A DNA stretch of 10,994 nucleotides. Source: Clostridia bacterium. GTDB lineage: Bacteria; Bacillota; Clostridia; Christensenellales; UBA3700. The notes under the pieces are model-generated. The model was not told the origin of the DNA, did no database searches, and saw only the letters and a list, made by a program, of their open reading frames with translations. How positions within the stretch are numbered: the stretch's first letter is position 1; every line of letters starts with the position of its first letter. Location: contig CAAGRV010000178.1 of NCBI GenBank assembly GCA_900772745.1, positions 1-10,994 of the forward strand, read 5' to 3'. Below, piece after piece: positions 1 to 5,996 of the stretch. The position numbers were made by a program, and so were the translations under genes.

Positions 1-2
1 AA

Positions 3-1493
3 GAGCAAAAAGAGATAGTTATTTTCGCAGAAAATCAACAATTTTTCCGTGGTGGTTTGGTCAATCCGCCACTCATTGCCAAGAGCGGTCATATCGTAGG
101 TATCTCCAATGTAAGAATGATGATTACGCTAGGCATTATGCTTTATTCGCTTTTCCTATGTGCGGTTGGATTTTGGGTTTTTGGAGCGTCCAAAGACAAA
201 ATTTATCTATGGTTCGGCATTATGTGCGTCACCTTTGCCGTTGCGGTAAGCGATGGACTGTTTATGGACGTGGGCACAAGCCTCATTTGGGCGAAAGAAA
301 TCATTTTGAAATCTGCTTGGGCAATGTGGGGCATGTATCTTGTTATGGCGTGCACCACGCTCATCAGTCGAAACAAAGTGTCCATGGTCGCCCAGTATTG
401 CGCTATAGCAATCAATGCGGTGTTGCTCATTTTGATATGTTTTGTCAGTCCATTTACTTCTCGATTCAACGGCACAATAGATTTGTACAACTATATAGTA
501 ATGGTGTGCAATATCCTATATTTGTGTATTTTTGCGGGTATCAACTTCGCCAAAACGGGCAAAAACTTTATGCTGTTGGTGGCGTCCTCAACGGGCTTTG
601 TCGGGCTGGTCTTCCAATACTGCATATATGATACCTATCTGCCAATGTACACTATGTCGCCATATAGATTTAGTTGTTTTATGATGCTGGTGCTGATTTC
701 TGTCAAGGCGGCGGAACAAGCCGTACTCATATCTAGACGAAATCTCCAATTCAATGCCAACTTGGTGCAAGAGGTAGAAAAGCGTACCAAAAAAATTGAG
801 TCGTTGCTCCAAGAGCGAAAAGAGTTTACCTCGATGGTTGCGCACGACCTCAAAGCTCCGCTTGCCTCTATCAAAATGATGCTAAGTTATCGCAACGCAT
901 CTCACCAAGATATTGACGCAATGGACAAAATGATCAACAACATAGACCTAAAAATTATGGCAATGACGGACAACTTGACCACTCTGCAAAACTTCAACGC
1001 CATTGATATGAAGAACGAAGAGTATCAAATCGTTGAGGTGGGAGAGCTGTTGACAGGAATATGCGACTTCATCGAAATGGACGCCAACGCCGAGGGAATT
1101 GAGCTCAAACTCAAACACCAAAAGCGAAAAATGTATATCAAAGCGCCAGTAAACAAATTTACACGAGCGATGGAAAATATCATCTTCAACGCAATATCTT
1201 TCTGCCAAGAAAATGATAAAATCACAGTAAGCTATACCAAAAAACTCAATATGGTGGAAATCACGGTATCCGACACGGGTTGTGGTATATCGCCACGTGC
1301 GCTACCGCATATATTCGACAAATTCTACACAGACCGTAGCAATTCGTCAGCGGTCTTCAAGGGCGACGGACTGGGACTCTACTTCGTGAAAATCTTGCTC
1401 GAAGAGATGGGTGGAAACGTGTACGCCAATTCTTGGTTGCAAGTGGGAACGGATATAAAAATGGAGATTCCCGCGGTGGAAGAGCCACAATAA
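3..1493 (+). CDS. Sensor histidine kinase with 7TMR-DISM-type membrane domain (5' end outside window)
   Basis: Membrane sensor kinase of a two-component system. The frame is open to the left edge, so the gene starts upstream; the TTG at 57 gives a possible 478-residue product but has no ribosome binding site and cuts into an evident extracellular segment. Numbering from that TTG, about seven hydrophobic segments fill residues 20-225 (roughly 20-43, 49-68, 80-101, 110-130, 145-163, 171-190, 205-222), the pattern of 7TMR-DISM receptors. A charged linker that could form a coiled coil follows (227-255). The H-box is at 256-270 with phospho-acceptor H263 in AHDLKAP. The ATPase domain shows the N-box (ENIIFNAI, 373-380), G1 (DTGCG, 406-410), F-box (IFDKFY, 419-424) and G2 (GDGLGL, 436-441), so the kinase looks active. 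No response regulator follows; the partner may lie upstream or elsewhere. The ligand cannot be told from this part; 7TMR-DISM proteins often bind carbohydrates through the domain that is missing here. Confidence 0.9.
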   Translation, partial: EQKEIVIFAENQQFFRGGLVNPPLIAKSGHIVGISNVRMMITLGIMLYSLFLCAVGFWVFGASKDKIYLWFGIMCVTFAVAVSDGLFMDVGTSLIWAKEIILKSAWAMWGMYLVMACTTLISRNKVSMVAQYCAIAINAVLLILICFVSPFTSRFNGTIDLYNYIVMVCNILYLCIFAGINFAKTGKNFMLLVASSTGFVGLVFQYCIYDTYLPMYTMSPYRFSCFMMLVLISVKAAEQAVLISRRNLQFNANLVQEVEKRTKKIESLLQERKEFTSMVAHDLKAPLASIKMMLSYRNASHQDIDAMDKMINNIDLKIMAMTDNLTTLQNFNAIDMKNEEYQIVEVGELLTGICDFIEMDANAEGIELKLKHQKRKMYIKAPVNKFTRAMENIIFNAISFCQENDKITVSYTKKLNMVEITVSDTGCGISPRALPHIFDKFYTDRSNSSAVFKGDGLGLYFVKILLEEMGGNVYANSWLQVGTDIKMEIPAVEEPQ

Positions 1494-1499
1494 TAAAAA

Positions 1500-1521
1500 A
1501 TATTGTACCCAGCGACAATAT
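1500..1521. promoter_or_regulatory. Candidate operator: inverted repeat over the -35 region
   Basis: Perfect 7-bp arms, ATATTGT (1500-1506) and ACAATAT (1515-1521), flank an 8-base spacer. The left arm overlaps the -35 hexamer and the right arm ends just before the -10 of the promoter at 1503-1531. No T-run follows on the plus strand, so a terminator for the upstream kinase gene is unlikely. The position suits a repressor binding site; the regulator is unknown. Confidence 0.4.
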
Positions 1522-1531
1522 GTGATATAAT
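1503..1531 (+). promoter_or_regulatory. Sigma-A-type promoter with extended -10
   Basis: The -35 is TTGTAC (1503-1508), followed by a 17-base spacer and a perfect TATAAT (1526-1531). A TG one base upstream of the -10 (1523-1524) makes it an extended -10. Transcription should start near 1538, leaving a leader of about 28 bases before the ATG at 1567. Confidence 0.7.
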
Positions 1532-1566
1532 AATAAGTACAAAAAATAAATCAATGGAGCATAAAT

Positions 1567-2427
1567 ATGGTAAAGATTGAGAATACAACTTATAAGCAAT
1601 TCGGCACTTGCTGCCGCATAACCAATGGCAAATATGAACTTTTGGTGACCACTGACCTTGGTCCTAGAGTAATTTTCTATGGCAAAGTGGGCGGTGAAAA
1701 TATTATGTATGAAGATATAGAAGATCTCATCAACAAGGACGGCGAATTCTTCGACAAAAACCTTCCTGGCAAGGGCGCATGGCATATCTACGGCGGACAC
1801 AGACTTTGGAAGTCGCCTGAATATATGGATACATACTATCCTGACAACGAAAAAGTAAGCGTAGAGCTTTTGGACAATGGAGCAGTGTTTACTTCCAATC
1901 CAGAAATTACCACAGGTATCCAAAAGGCTATCAAAATCACTATGCAAGACGATGGCAAGGTAGAACTTGTGCACAGCTTTACCAATGTGGCAGGGGCTGA
2001 CAGCCCAGCAATTTCTATGTGGGGATTGACCGTGCTCGACAAGGGCGCAAAGGCTTATATCCCACTATCTCAAGAAGATACAGGATTTTTGGCCAACAGA
2101 AACCTAGTTTTGTGGCCATACACCGATATCAAGGACGAAAGACTTGCTATCGAAAACAACATGGTAACACTTGCTCAAAAGAACATTGCCCAACCTATCA
2201 AGATTGGCGCAAGTATCAAACAAGGCGTAGAAGTCATCACCAAAGGATTGAAATTTAGTCTTGACTTCGACTACCTCGACGGCGAGAGATATCCGGACTT
2301 TGAGTGCAACGTGGAGAGCTATACCAACAATATTATGCTCGAAATCGAAACACTAAGCCCATTGTACACACTCAAACCTGGCGAGAAAAAGACCCACATT
2401 GAGAGATGGAACTTGGAAGAAATCTAA
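1567..2427 (+). CDS. DUF4380-like protein with galactose-mutarotase-type fold
   Basis: A 286-residue protein with no signal peptide or membrane segment, so probably cytoplasmic. Its pattern fits the DUF4380 / aldose-epimerase-like beta-sandwich proteins: an N-terminal stretch on a polar residue-rich strand followed by DLGPRVIFYG (30-39), the signature GGHRLWKSPE (76-85), and a C-terminal part ending in a strand with LKPGEKKTHIERW. These proteins are thought to bind carbohydrates; the substrate is not known, and I see nothing that settles whether this one is an enzyme or a binding protein. The ATG at 1567 is chosen because GGAG lies 7 bases upstream (1556-1559). The gene has its own promoter and is followed after 7 bases by the lipoprotein protease gene, so the two are probably co-transcribed. 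The family call rests on recalled motifs, not on a search. Confidence 0.75.
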   Translation: MVKIENTTYKQFGTCCRITNGKYELLVTTDLGPRVIFYGKVGGENIMYEDIEDLINKDGEFFDKNLPGKGAWHIYGGHRLWKSPEYMDTYYPDNEKVSVELLDNGAVFTSNPEITTGIQKAIKITMQDDGKVELVHSFTNVAGADSPAISMWGLTVLDKGAKAYIPLSQEDTGFLANRNLVLWPYTDIKDERLAIENNMVTLAQKNIAQPIKIGASIKQGVEVITKGLKFSLDFDYLDGERYPDFECNVESYTNNIMLEIETLSPLYTLKPGEKKTHIERWNLEEI

Positions 2428-2434
2428 GGAAGTT

Positions 2435-3328
2435 ATGAACAAAAAAATTGTAAAAACAACTATTTTGGTGGCAGTGGTAGTGGTTGTAATGTTGTCGCTG
2501 ACGGGCTGTGCGCTCATCGGAGATACCATAGGCAACGCCTCCACTCCTACCCAAAAATACCAAATTGATATCACCAATATGCAAGGCATAGGGGTGGCGG
2601 AAGTCGTGGGCAACAACATTGCCAACGCTTGCGTGCAAGTGGTGACCAATGCTCACAGCGCAGGGGCAGGATTTTTGGTGACCAGCAGTGGCTATGTGGT
2701 GACCAATCATCACGTCATCAAGAATGCAACCTTGATACAAGTGACTGCGTGCAACAAAACATATACCGAAGTGAGTGTAGTGGCGAGTGATGAGGCTTTG
2801 GATATTGCTATTCTCAAAATTTCAACACTCGGAGTGCAATTCGACTACTTGAAATTCGCAGAAGATAAAAGACTCAACTATGGTCAAAGTTGTTTTACAA
2901 TGGGCAATCCAGCGGGCAAAGGCTTGATTTTTGCGTCGGCGATTGTGTCCAATCCAGCTCTCAAACTCAAAGATACCGACGTGTACGAGTCGATTTTTCT
3001 TGATTGCAATATCAACCACGGCAACAGCGGTGGCGTGTTGGTCAACAACAAAAGCCAAGTCGTAGGTATGGTGTATGGCAGAGTAGAGAGCAATAGCAAA
3101 CCTAACGATATATACGGAATGGGATTGGCAATACCTGCAAAAGTCATCAAAGAATATCTAAAACAAAACAACGTGCCATTCGAAGAGTTCAAAGCAGACG
3201 GCACAACGACTGGCAATGTATCTAGTGATATTGATAAGCCAAACATAGAGGGCAAGCCAAGTACCGAGGATAAGCCAAACACTGAACCAAACCTTCCAGA
3301 CGGCGGAGTAGCGGAACAACAAAAATAG
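2435..3328 (+). CDS. Lipoprotein trypsin-like serine protease (HtrA/DegP-type catalytic domain, no PDZ)
   Basis: Predicted surface-anchored protease of 297 residues. A short basic start and hydrophobic stretch (residues 9-20) lead to the lipobox LTGC, with C25 as the lipidated cysteine. The catalytic domain shows a plausible triad: H93 in TNHHVI, D123 in ALDIAILKI and S198 in HGNSGG, the arrangement of the S1C (HtrA/DegP) proteases. No PDZ domain follows; the C-terminus is a polar Pro/Lys/Glu tail with three hexapeptide units (DKPNIE, GKPSTE, DKPNTE; 267-284), probably unstructured. The ATG at 2435 is preferred over the upstream TTG at 2399 because AAGGA lies at 2426-2430 and because the longer form would put twelve polar residues before the signal peptide. 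The gene sits 7 bases after the DUF4380-like gene and before a terminator. A role in surface quality control or processing of exported proteins is inference. Confidence 0.88.
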   Translation: MNKKIVKTTILVAVVVVVMLSLTGCALIGDTIGNASTPTQKYQIDITNMQGIGVAEVVGNNIANACVQVVTNAHSAGAGFLVTSSGYVVTNHHVIKNATLIQVTACNKTYTEVSVVASDEALDIAILKISTLGVQFDYLKFAEDKRLNYGQSCFTMGNPAGKGLIFASAIVSNPALKLKDTDVYESIFLDCNINHGNSGGVLVNNKSQVVGMVYGRVESNSKPNDIYGMGLAIPAKVIKEYLKQNNVPFEEFKADGTTTGNVSSDIDKPNIEGKPSTEDKPNTEPNLPDGGVAEQQK

Positions 3329-3330
3329 CA

Positions 3331-3357
3331 AAAACTCGATACATATCAACAAAAATG
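3331..3357 (+). repeat. Dispersed 27-bp repeat, copy 1
   Basis: Matches the copy at 9841-9867 at 26 of 27 positions (the fifth base is C here, G there). It begins 2 bases after the protease stop codon and precedes the terminator at 3377. The core is GATA-CA-TATC. A third, more diverged copy is at 8411. Confidence 0.75.
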
Positions 3358-3376
3358 TGTAAAGAACGATGAAAAT

Positions 3377-3399
3377 AGACGCCCAAGGCGTCTTTTTTT
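3377..3399 (+). terminator. Intrinsic terminator of the DUF4380-protease operon
   Basis: Perfect 7-bp stem AGACGCC (3377-3383) and GGCGTCT (3387-3393) with loop CAA, followed by six more T residues. It could also weakly stop minus-strand transcription from the gene at 3549-4079. Confidence 0.9.
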
Positions 3400-3477
3400 A
3401 TGGTGATATATCGGGTAGTGAGTGATAGCCTTTGACTTGGCAAGAATAGAGCGGAATAATAGTCAATATGGCTCAGT

Positions 3478-3552
3478 AATCAAATGATTGACATACTTAA
3501 TTGGGGACAATCAAGTGATTGGAAGATAATGTTGGAACAATCAAAGTATTAG
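3478..3552. repeat. Three periodic inverted-repeat elements, about 31-bp spacing
   Basis: AATCA-AA-TGATT (3478-3489) and CAATCA-AG-TGATTG (3508-3521) are perfect palindromic elements; a degenerate third begins CAATCAAAG (3538-3552) and overlaps the stop codon of the minus-strand gene. Centres are about 31 bp apart, close to three helical turns. The rest of 3400-3548 shows no gene. Confidence 0.55.
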
Positions 3553-4079
3553 TTGTTGCCAGTGGAGTTGTCAGAGCTTGGGGCTTGTTTTGGCGATAGG
3601 GCTGGCGATAGGAAAAAGTAAAAGCCTACCAAAGATAACAATGGCAAAAAGTAGAGTACAAGGTCGAATTTTTGGAGTGCGGTCAACACGATTTTGGACT
3701 GGTTGCCGTCTTTGACAACGCTATTTGCAAAAGTTTGGAGATAAGCAAAAGTATATGCGCCACGACAAACAAGTGCAAGTGAAACGATAGTGACAAGAGC
3801 CAAAGAACATATTGCAATAGCCGATTTTGCTGTCTGTGATTTTGTGCGAGGAAAGTCGAGCGACATATCCGTAGTGTCGATGTGCAAGCGAGATAGCATA
3901 GGTAAAACAAACTTGGCACGGGTAAAATAAAGCACCGCAACAGCCAAAAGCAACATTGTGCCCAGTATCAAACTGGCGATTGGGCAGAGATAGACAAGGG
4001 CAAAGCAAAGTCCTCCGCCAATGCCGAATAGTTGGGATATTTTGAATGATAGCGAAACGCTAGTTGATTGATTTTCCAT
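3549..4079 (-). CDS. Hypothetical four-TM membrane protein
   Basis: I do not recognise this 176-residue protein. Four hydrophobic segments lie at about 16-34, 36-52, 86-105 and 138-158. A polar, basic loop between segments 2 and 3 (53-84) carries RLHIDTTDMSLDFPRTK, and the C-terminus is a short polar tail rich in Ser and Asn. That pattern supports an integral membrane protein, but no catalytic motif is visible. There is no Shine-Dalgarno upstream of the ATG at 4079; instead a good promoter ends 7 bases before it, so the mRNA is probably leaderless. The next in-frame ATG would remove the first membrane segment. The gene is divergent from mrnC. It could be a membrane subunit of an unlinked system or an orphan lineage-specific gene. 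Confidence 0.65.
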   Translation of the reverse strand: MENQSTSVSLSFKISQLFGIGGGLCFALVYLCPIASLILGTMLLLAVAVLYFTRAKFVLPMLSRLHIDTTDMSLDFPRTKSQTAKSAIAICSLALVTIVSLALVCRGAYTFAYLQTFANSVVKDGNQSKIVLTALQKFDLVLYFLPLLSLVGFYFFLSPALSPKQAPSSDNSTGNN

Positions 4080-4085
4080 ACAATA

Positions 4086-4114
4086 AGTATATCAAAAAGA
4101 TTTTTTATAATCAA
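4086..4114 (-). promoter_or_regulatory. Sigma-A-type promoter giving a leaderless transcript
   Basis: On the minus strand: -35 TTGATT (4109-4114), 17-base spacer, -10 TATACT (4086-4091). The A of the ATG at 4079 is the seventh base after the -10, the expected transcription start. Confidence 0.65.
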
Positions 4115-4142
4115 CAATATACCAAAAATATAAAAAGTCGGA

Positions 4143-4171
4143 TTGACTAAACATACAAAAAATGCTATTAT
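4143..4171 (+). promoter_or_regulatory. Sigma-A-type promoter of the mrnC-thyX-sigH operon
   Basis: -35 TTGACT (4143-4148), 17-base spacer, -10 TATTAT (4166-4171), each one mismatch from consensus. Expected start is near 4178, leaving a leader of about 29 bases. It is divergent from the promoter at 4086-4114; the two -35 hexamers are 28 bases apart. Confidence 0.75.
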
Positions 4172-4206
4172 AGTAAAAGTAAGTAAATGCAAAATAAGGA
4201 GCAGTT

Positions 4207-4602
4207 GTGAGCAGTTTTCCAGTCAATCCCCAACCTATTTCGACCAGCGAAGCAAGACAAATGAGCCCGCTCGTGCTTGCCTTTGTGGGTGACAGCGTGC
4301 ATACTTTGTGGGTCAGACAAATATTGATTACGACTTCCACAATGCGTCCCAACGCTTTGCACAAACAAGTGTCCGATATGGTCAAAGCGTCTGCCCAAGC
4401 AGAGCAAATGCAGGCTATGTTGGGCGAGTTGACAGAAGACGAGATGGATATATATCATCGTGGGCGCAACGCTAAAGTGCATACCATTGCCAAGAATGCG
4501 TCGGTTGCCGACTACAAACAAGCTACCGCATTCGAATGTTTGGTAGGCTATCTATATTTGACAGGACAAAACCAAAGACTAGAACAACTTATTAGGAGAT
4601 AA
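4207..4602 (+). CDS. mrnC: Mini-ribonuclease III
   Basis: Small RNase III-like endonuclease without a double-stranded-RNA-binding domain; in Bacillus, Mini-III trims the ends of 23S rRNA precursor. The 131-residue length is usual for the family. Seen: SPLVLAFVGDSVHTLWVR (20-37), with the conserved acidic residue D29 in the GDS turn, then RGRNAK (85-90) and the C-terminal KNASVADYKQATAFECLVGYLYL stretch with E110, matching the two acidic patches of the active site. Translation starts at GTG 4207: AAGGAG (4196-4201) lies 5 bases upstream and no better in-frame ATG exists before the conserved domain. It is the first gene of the operon with thyX (3 bases on) and sigH. In Bacillus mrnC lies after cysS in the same region; here it has its own promoter. 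Confidence 0.93.
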   Translation: MSSFPVNPQPISTSEARQMSPLVLAFVGDSVHTLWVRQILITTSTMRPNALHKQVSDMVKASAQAEQMQAMLGELTEDEMDIYHRGRNAKVHTIAKNASVADYKQATAFECLVGYLYLTGQNQRLEQLIRR

Positions 4603-4605
4603 ATT

Positions 4606-5352
4606 ATGGCACAAGTTAGACCAAAAGTAGAATTGTTGAAATATACACCAGACCCAGAACAAGTGATTGCACTCGCAGCAAAACTATGTTATAGCGACGC
4701 GACTATCGAAGACTTGAAAGAGGGCGTAGAGAGCAAAGACGTATCCAAGTTCATTGCTCGCCTATCTTCATTCGGACATATGTCACCATTCGAGCACGCA
4801 AGCTTTACTTTTGGTATCGAGGGAGTATCTCGAAGCCTTCTTGCCCAAATTACTCGTCACAGAGTGGCAAGTTTTAGCGTAAAATCCCAAAGATATGTGT
4901 CTGCCAACAACGACGGCGAAGTGTTCAACTACGTTATCCCACCAAGTATCGAAGAGTTGGGCAAAGAGGCTGTCGAAAAGTATAAGAGCCAAATGGCGAC
5001 TATGCAAGAGTGGTACAACGATTGGCAACAAATGCTTGGCGGAGCTTGCGAAAAGTCCAATGAAGACGCTCGTTTTGTTTTGCCAAATGCGGCTGAAACC
5101 AAGATGGTAGTGACAATGAACGCAAGAGAGCTCCAACACTTTTTCCATCTGAGATGTTGCAACCGTGCCCAATGGGAAATTAGGGATGTCGCTTGGCAAA
5201 TGCTTGCATTGGTGTTGGAAGTTGCGCCAAATATTTTCTGCAACAGCGGTCCTAGCTGTGTGGCTGGTCCTTGCACCGAAGGCAAAATGTCTTGCGGCAG
5301 AGTGGCTGAGATGAGAGAAAAACAACAAGCCTTGAAAAATGAAAAAAAATAA
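4606..5352 (+). CDS. thyX: Flavin-dependent thymidylate synthase
   Basis: Makes dTMP from dUMP using methylene-tetrahydrofolate, FAD and NADPH, in place of ThyA. The family signature RHRxxSxxxxSxR is complete at 84-96 (R84, H85, R86, S89, S94, R96). Also present are FGHMSPFEH (56-64), and RELQHFFHLR with QWEIR near 174-193, typical of the FAD/dUMP-binding core. At 248 residues it is near the usual size, with a C-terminal extension holding four cysteines (C212, C218, C223, C230) in a GPSCVAGPC...MSCG pattern that I recall from clostridial ThyX proteins. AGGAG (4594-4598) lies 7 bases before the ATG, inside the end of mrnC. The last 14 bases overlap sigH. No thyA is visible here, but the window is too small to say whether one exists. 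Confidence 0.95.
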   Translation: MAQVRPKVELLKYTPDPEQVIALAAKLCYSDATIEDLKEGVESKDVSKFIARLSSFGHMSPFEHASFTFGIEGVSRSLLAQITRHRVASFSVKSQRYVSANNDGEVFNYVIPPSIEELGKEAVEKYKSQMATMQEWYNDWQQMLGGACEKSNEDARFVLPNAAETKMVVTMNARELQHFFHLRCCNRAQWEIRDVAWQMLALVLEVAPNIFCNSGPSCVAGPCTEGKMSCGRVAEMREKQQALKNEKK

Positions 5353-5944
5353 TAATAGCAAAAAAATCAATATCAAAAACGAAGAAGACCTTGTCTACTT
5401 GACCAAAATCCGAAAGGGCGATATACAAGCCTTGGAAGACTTGGTCGTGCGATACCGCATTGTCATTGATTATATCATCAACAGCAAAGAATTGTTCTTG
5501 CCTGGCGGGGCGAAAGAGGACTTGTTCCAAGAGGGCTATATTGGATTGATGAAAGCCATTGGCAGTTTTGATATGAAGTCGACGTCGAGTTTTTATAGCT
5601 ATGCTTTCAGCTGTATATCCAACAAAATTTTTGATAGTATCAAGTCCAGTCGCAGCAACAAAAACGCTATGCTCACCGACAGCGAAGAGCTTGATGCAGG
5701 CTTGCAAGTGGGCGATACCAACACGCCAGAGGATATTGTTATCAAACAAGACACTTTGGAAATGATAACCCAAAAACTTAAAAGCAGTTTGTCGGATTTT
5801 GAGATGCAAGTCTTCGGCAAATATCTCAATGGAATGTCGTACAGCGATATTGCACAAGAGATGGACAAGCCTGTCAAGACGATTGACAATACCTTGCAAA
5901 AAGTCAAGAAAAAACTAAAAGAAATAGCTCCCTTGTTGTATTGA
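5339..5944 (+). CDS. sigH: RNA polymerase sigma factor, SigH (Spo0H) type
   Basis: Sigma-70 family factor of 201 residues. In Bacillus, SigH directs early-stationary and sporulation-entry genes. Region 2 is clear (DLFQEGYIGLMKAIGSFD, 61-78, then the SFYSYAFSCISNKI helix). The linker TPEDIVIKQ and region 4 (LSDFEMQVFGKYLNGMSYSDIAQEMDK, then TIDNTLQKVKKKL; about 151-193) resemble Bacillus SigH more than other sporulation sigmas, by recalled sequence. Position after mrnC also matches the Bacillus mrnC-to-sigH region. The ATG at 5339 overlaps thyX by 14 bases and has no good Shine-Dalgarno, suggesting translational coupling; no later ATG precedes region 2. The first 15 residues are Lys/Asn-rich and the first codons form an eight-A run. 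The stop codon lies in the terminator hairpin. SigI-like or other alternative sigma identity is less likely. Confidence 0.9.
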   Translation: MKKNNNSKKINIKNEEDLVYLTKIRKGDIQALEDLVVRYRIVIDYIINSKELFLPGGAKEDLFQEGYIGLMKAIGSFDMKSTSSFYSYAFSCISNKIFDSIKSSRSNKNAMLTDSEELDAGLQVGDTNTPEDIVIKQDTLEMITQKLKSSLSDFEMQVFGKYLNGMSYSDIAQEMDKPVKTIDNTLQKVKKKLKEIAPLLY

Positions 5945-5959
5945 TACAAGGGAGTTTTT
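5928..5959 (+). terminator. Intrinsic terminator overlapping the 3' end of sigH
   Basis: Perfect 9-bp stem CTCCCTTGT (5928-5936) and ACAAGGGAG (5946-5954), 9-base loop, then five T residues. The sigH stop codon (5942-5944) is in the loop. On the minus strand the hairpin is followed by a moderately T-rich stretch, so it may also stop the gene ending at 5995. Confidence 0.85.
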
Positions 5960-5965
5960 GATTGG

Positions 5966-5996
5966 GAAGATGACGAGTGTTGTCTTCTTTTTTTTT
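5966..5996 (+). terminator. Second, back-up terminator after sigH
   Basis: GAAGATGAC (5966-5974) can pair with GTTGTCTTC (5979-5987) over 9 bp including two G-U pairs, loop GAGT, followed by nine bases that are nearly all T. Its T-run reaches the stop codon of the convergent gene. Confidence 0.7.

Noticed and set aside
1357..1974. Long minus-strand frame across the kinase end and the DUF4380 gene
   Set aside because: It is antisense to two well-supported genes and has no family motif.
2399..2434. TTG start for the protease gene
   Set aside because: It would add twelve polar residues before the signal peptide; AAGGA at 2426-2430 serves the ATG at 2435.
3478..3552. A short CRISPR array
   Set aside because: The elements are short palindromes with a degenerate third copy, and no cas gene is near.
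4783..5376. Minus-strand frame opposite thyX
   Set aside because: It lies wholly against thyX, whose signature is complete, and has no motif of its own.
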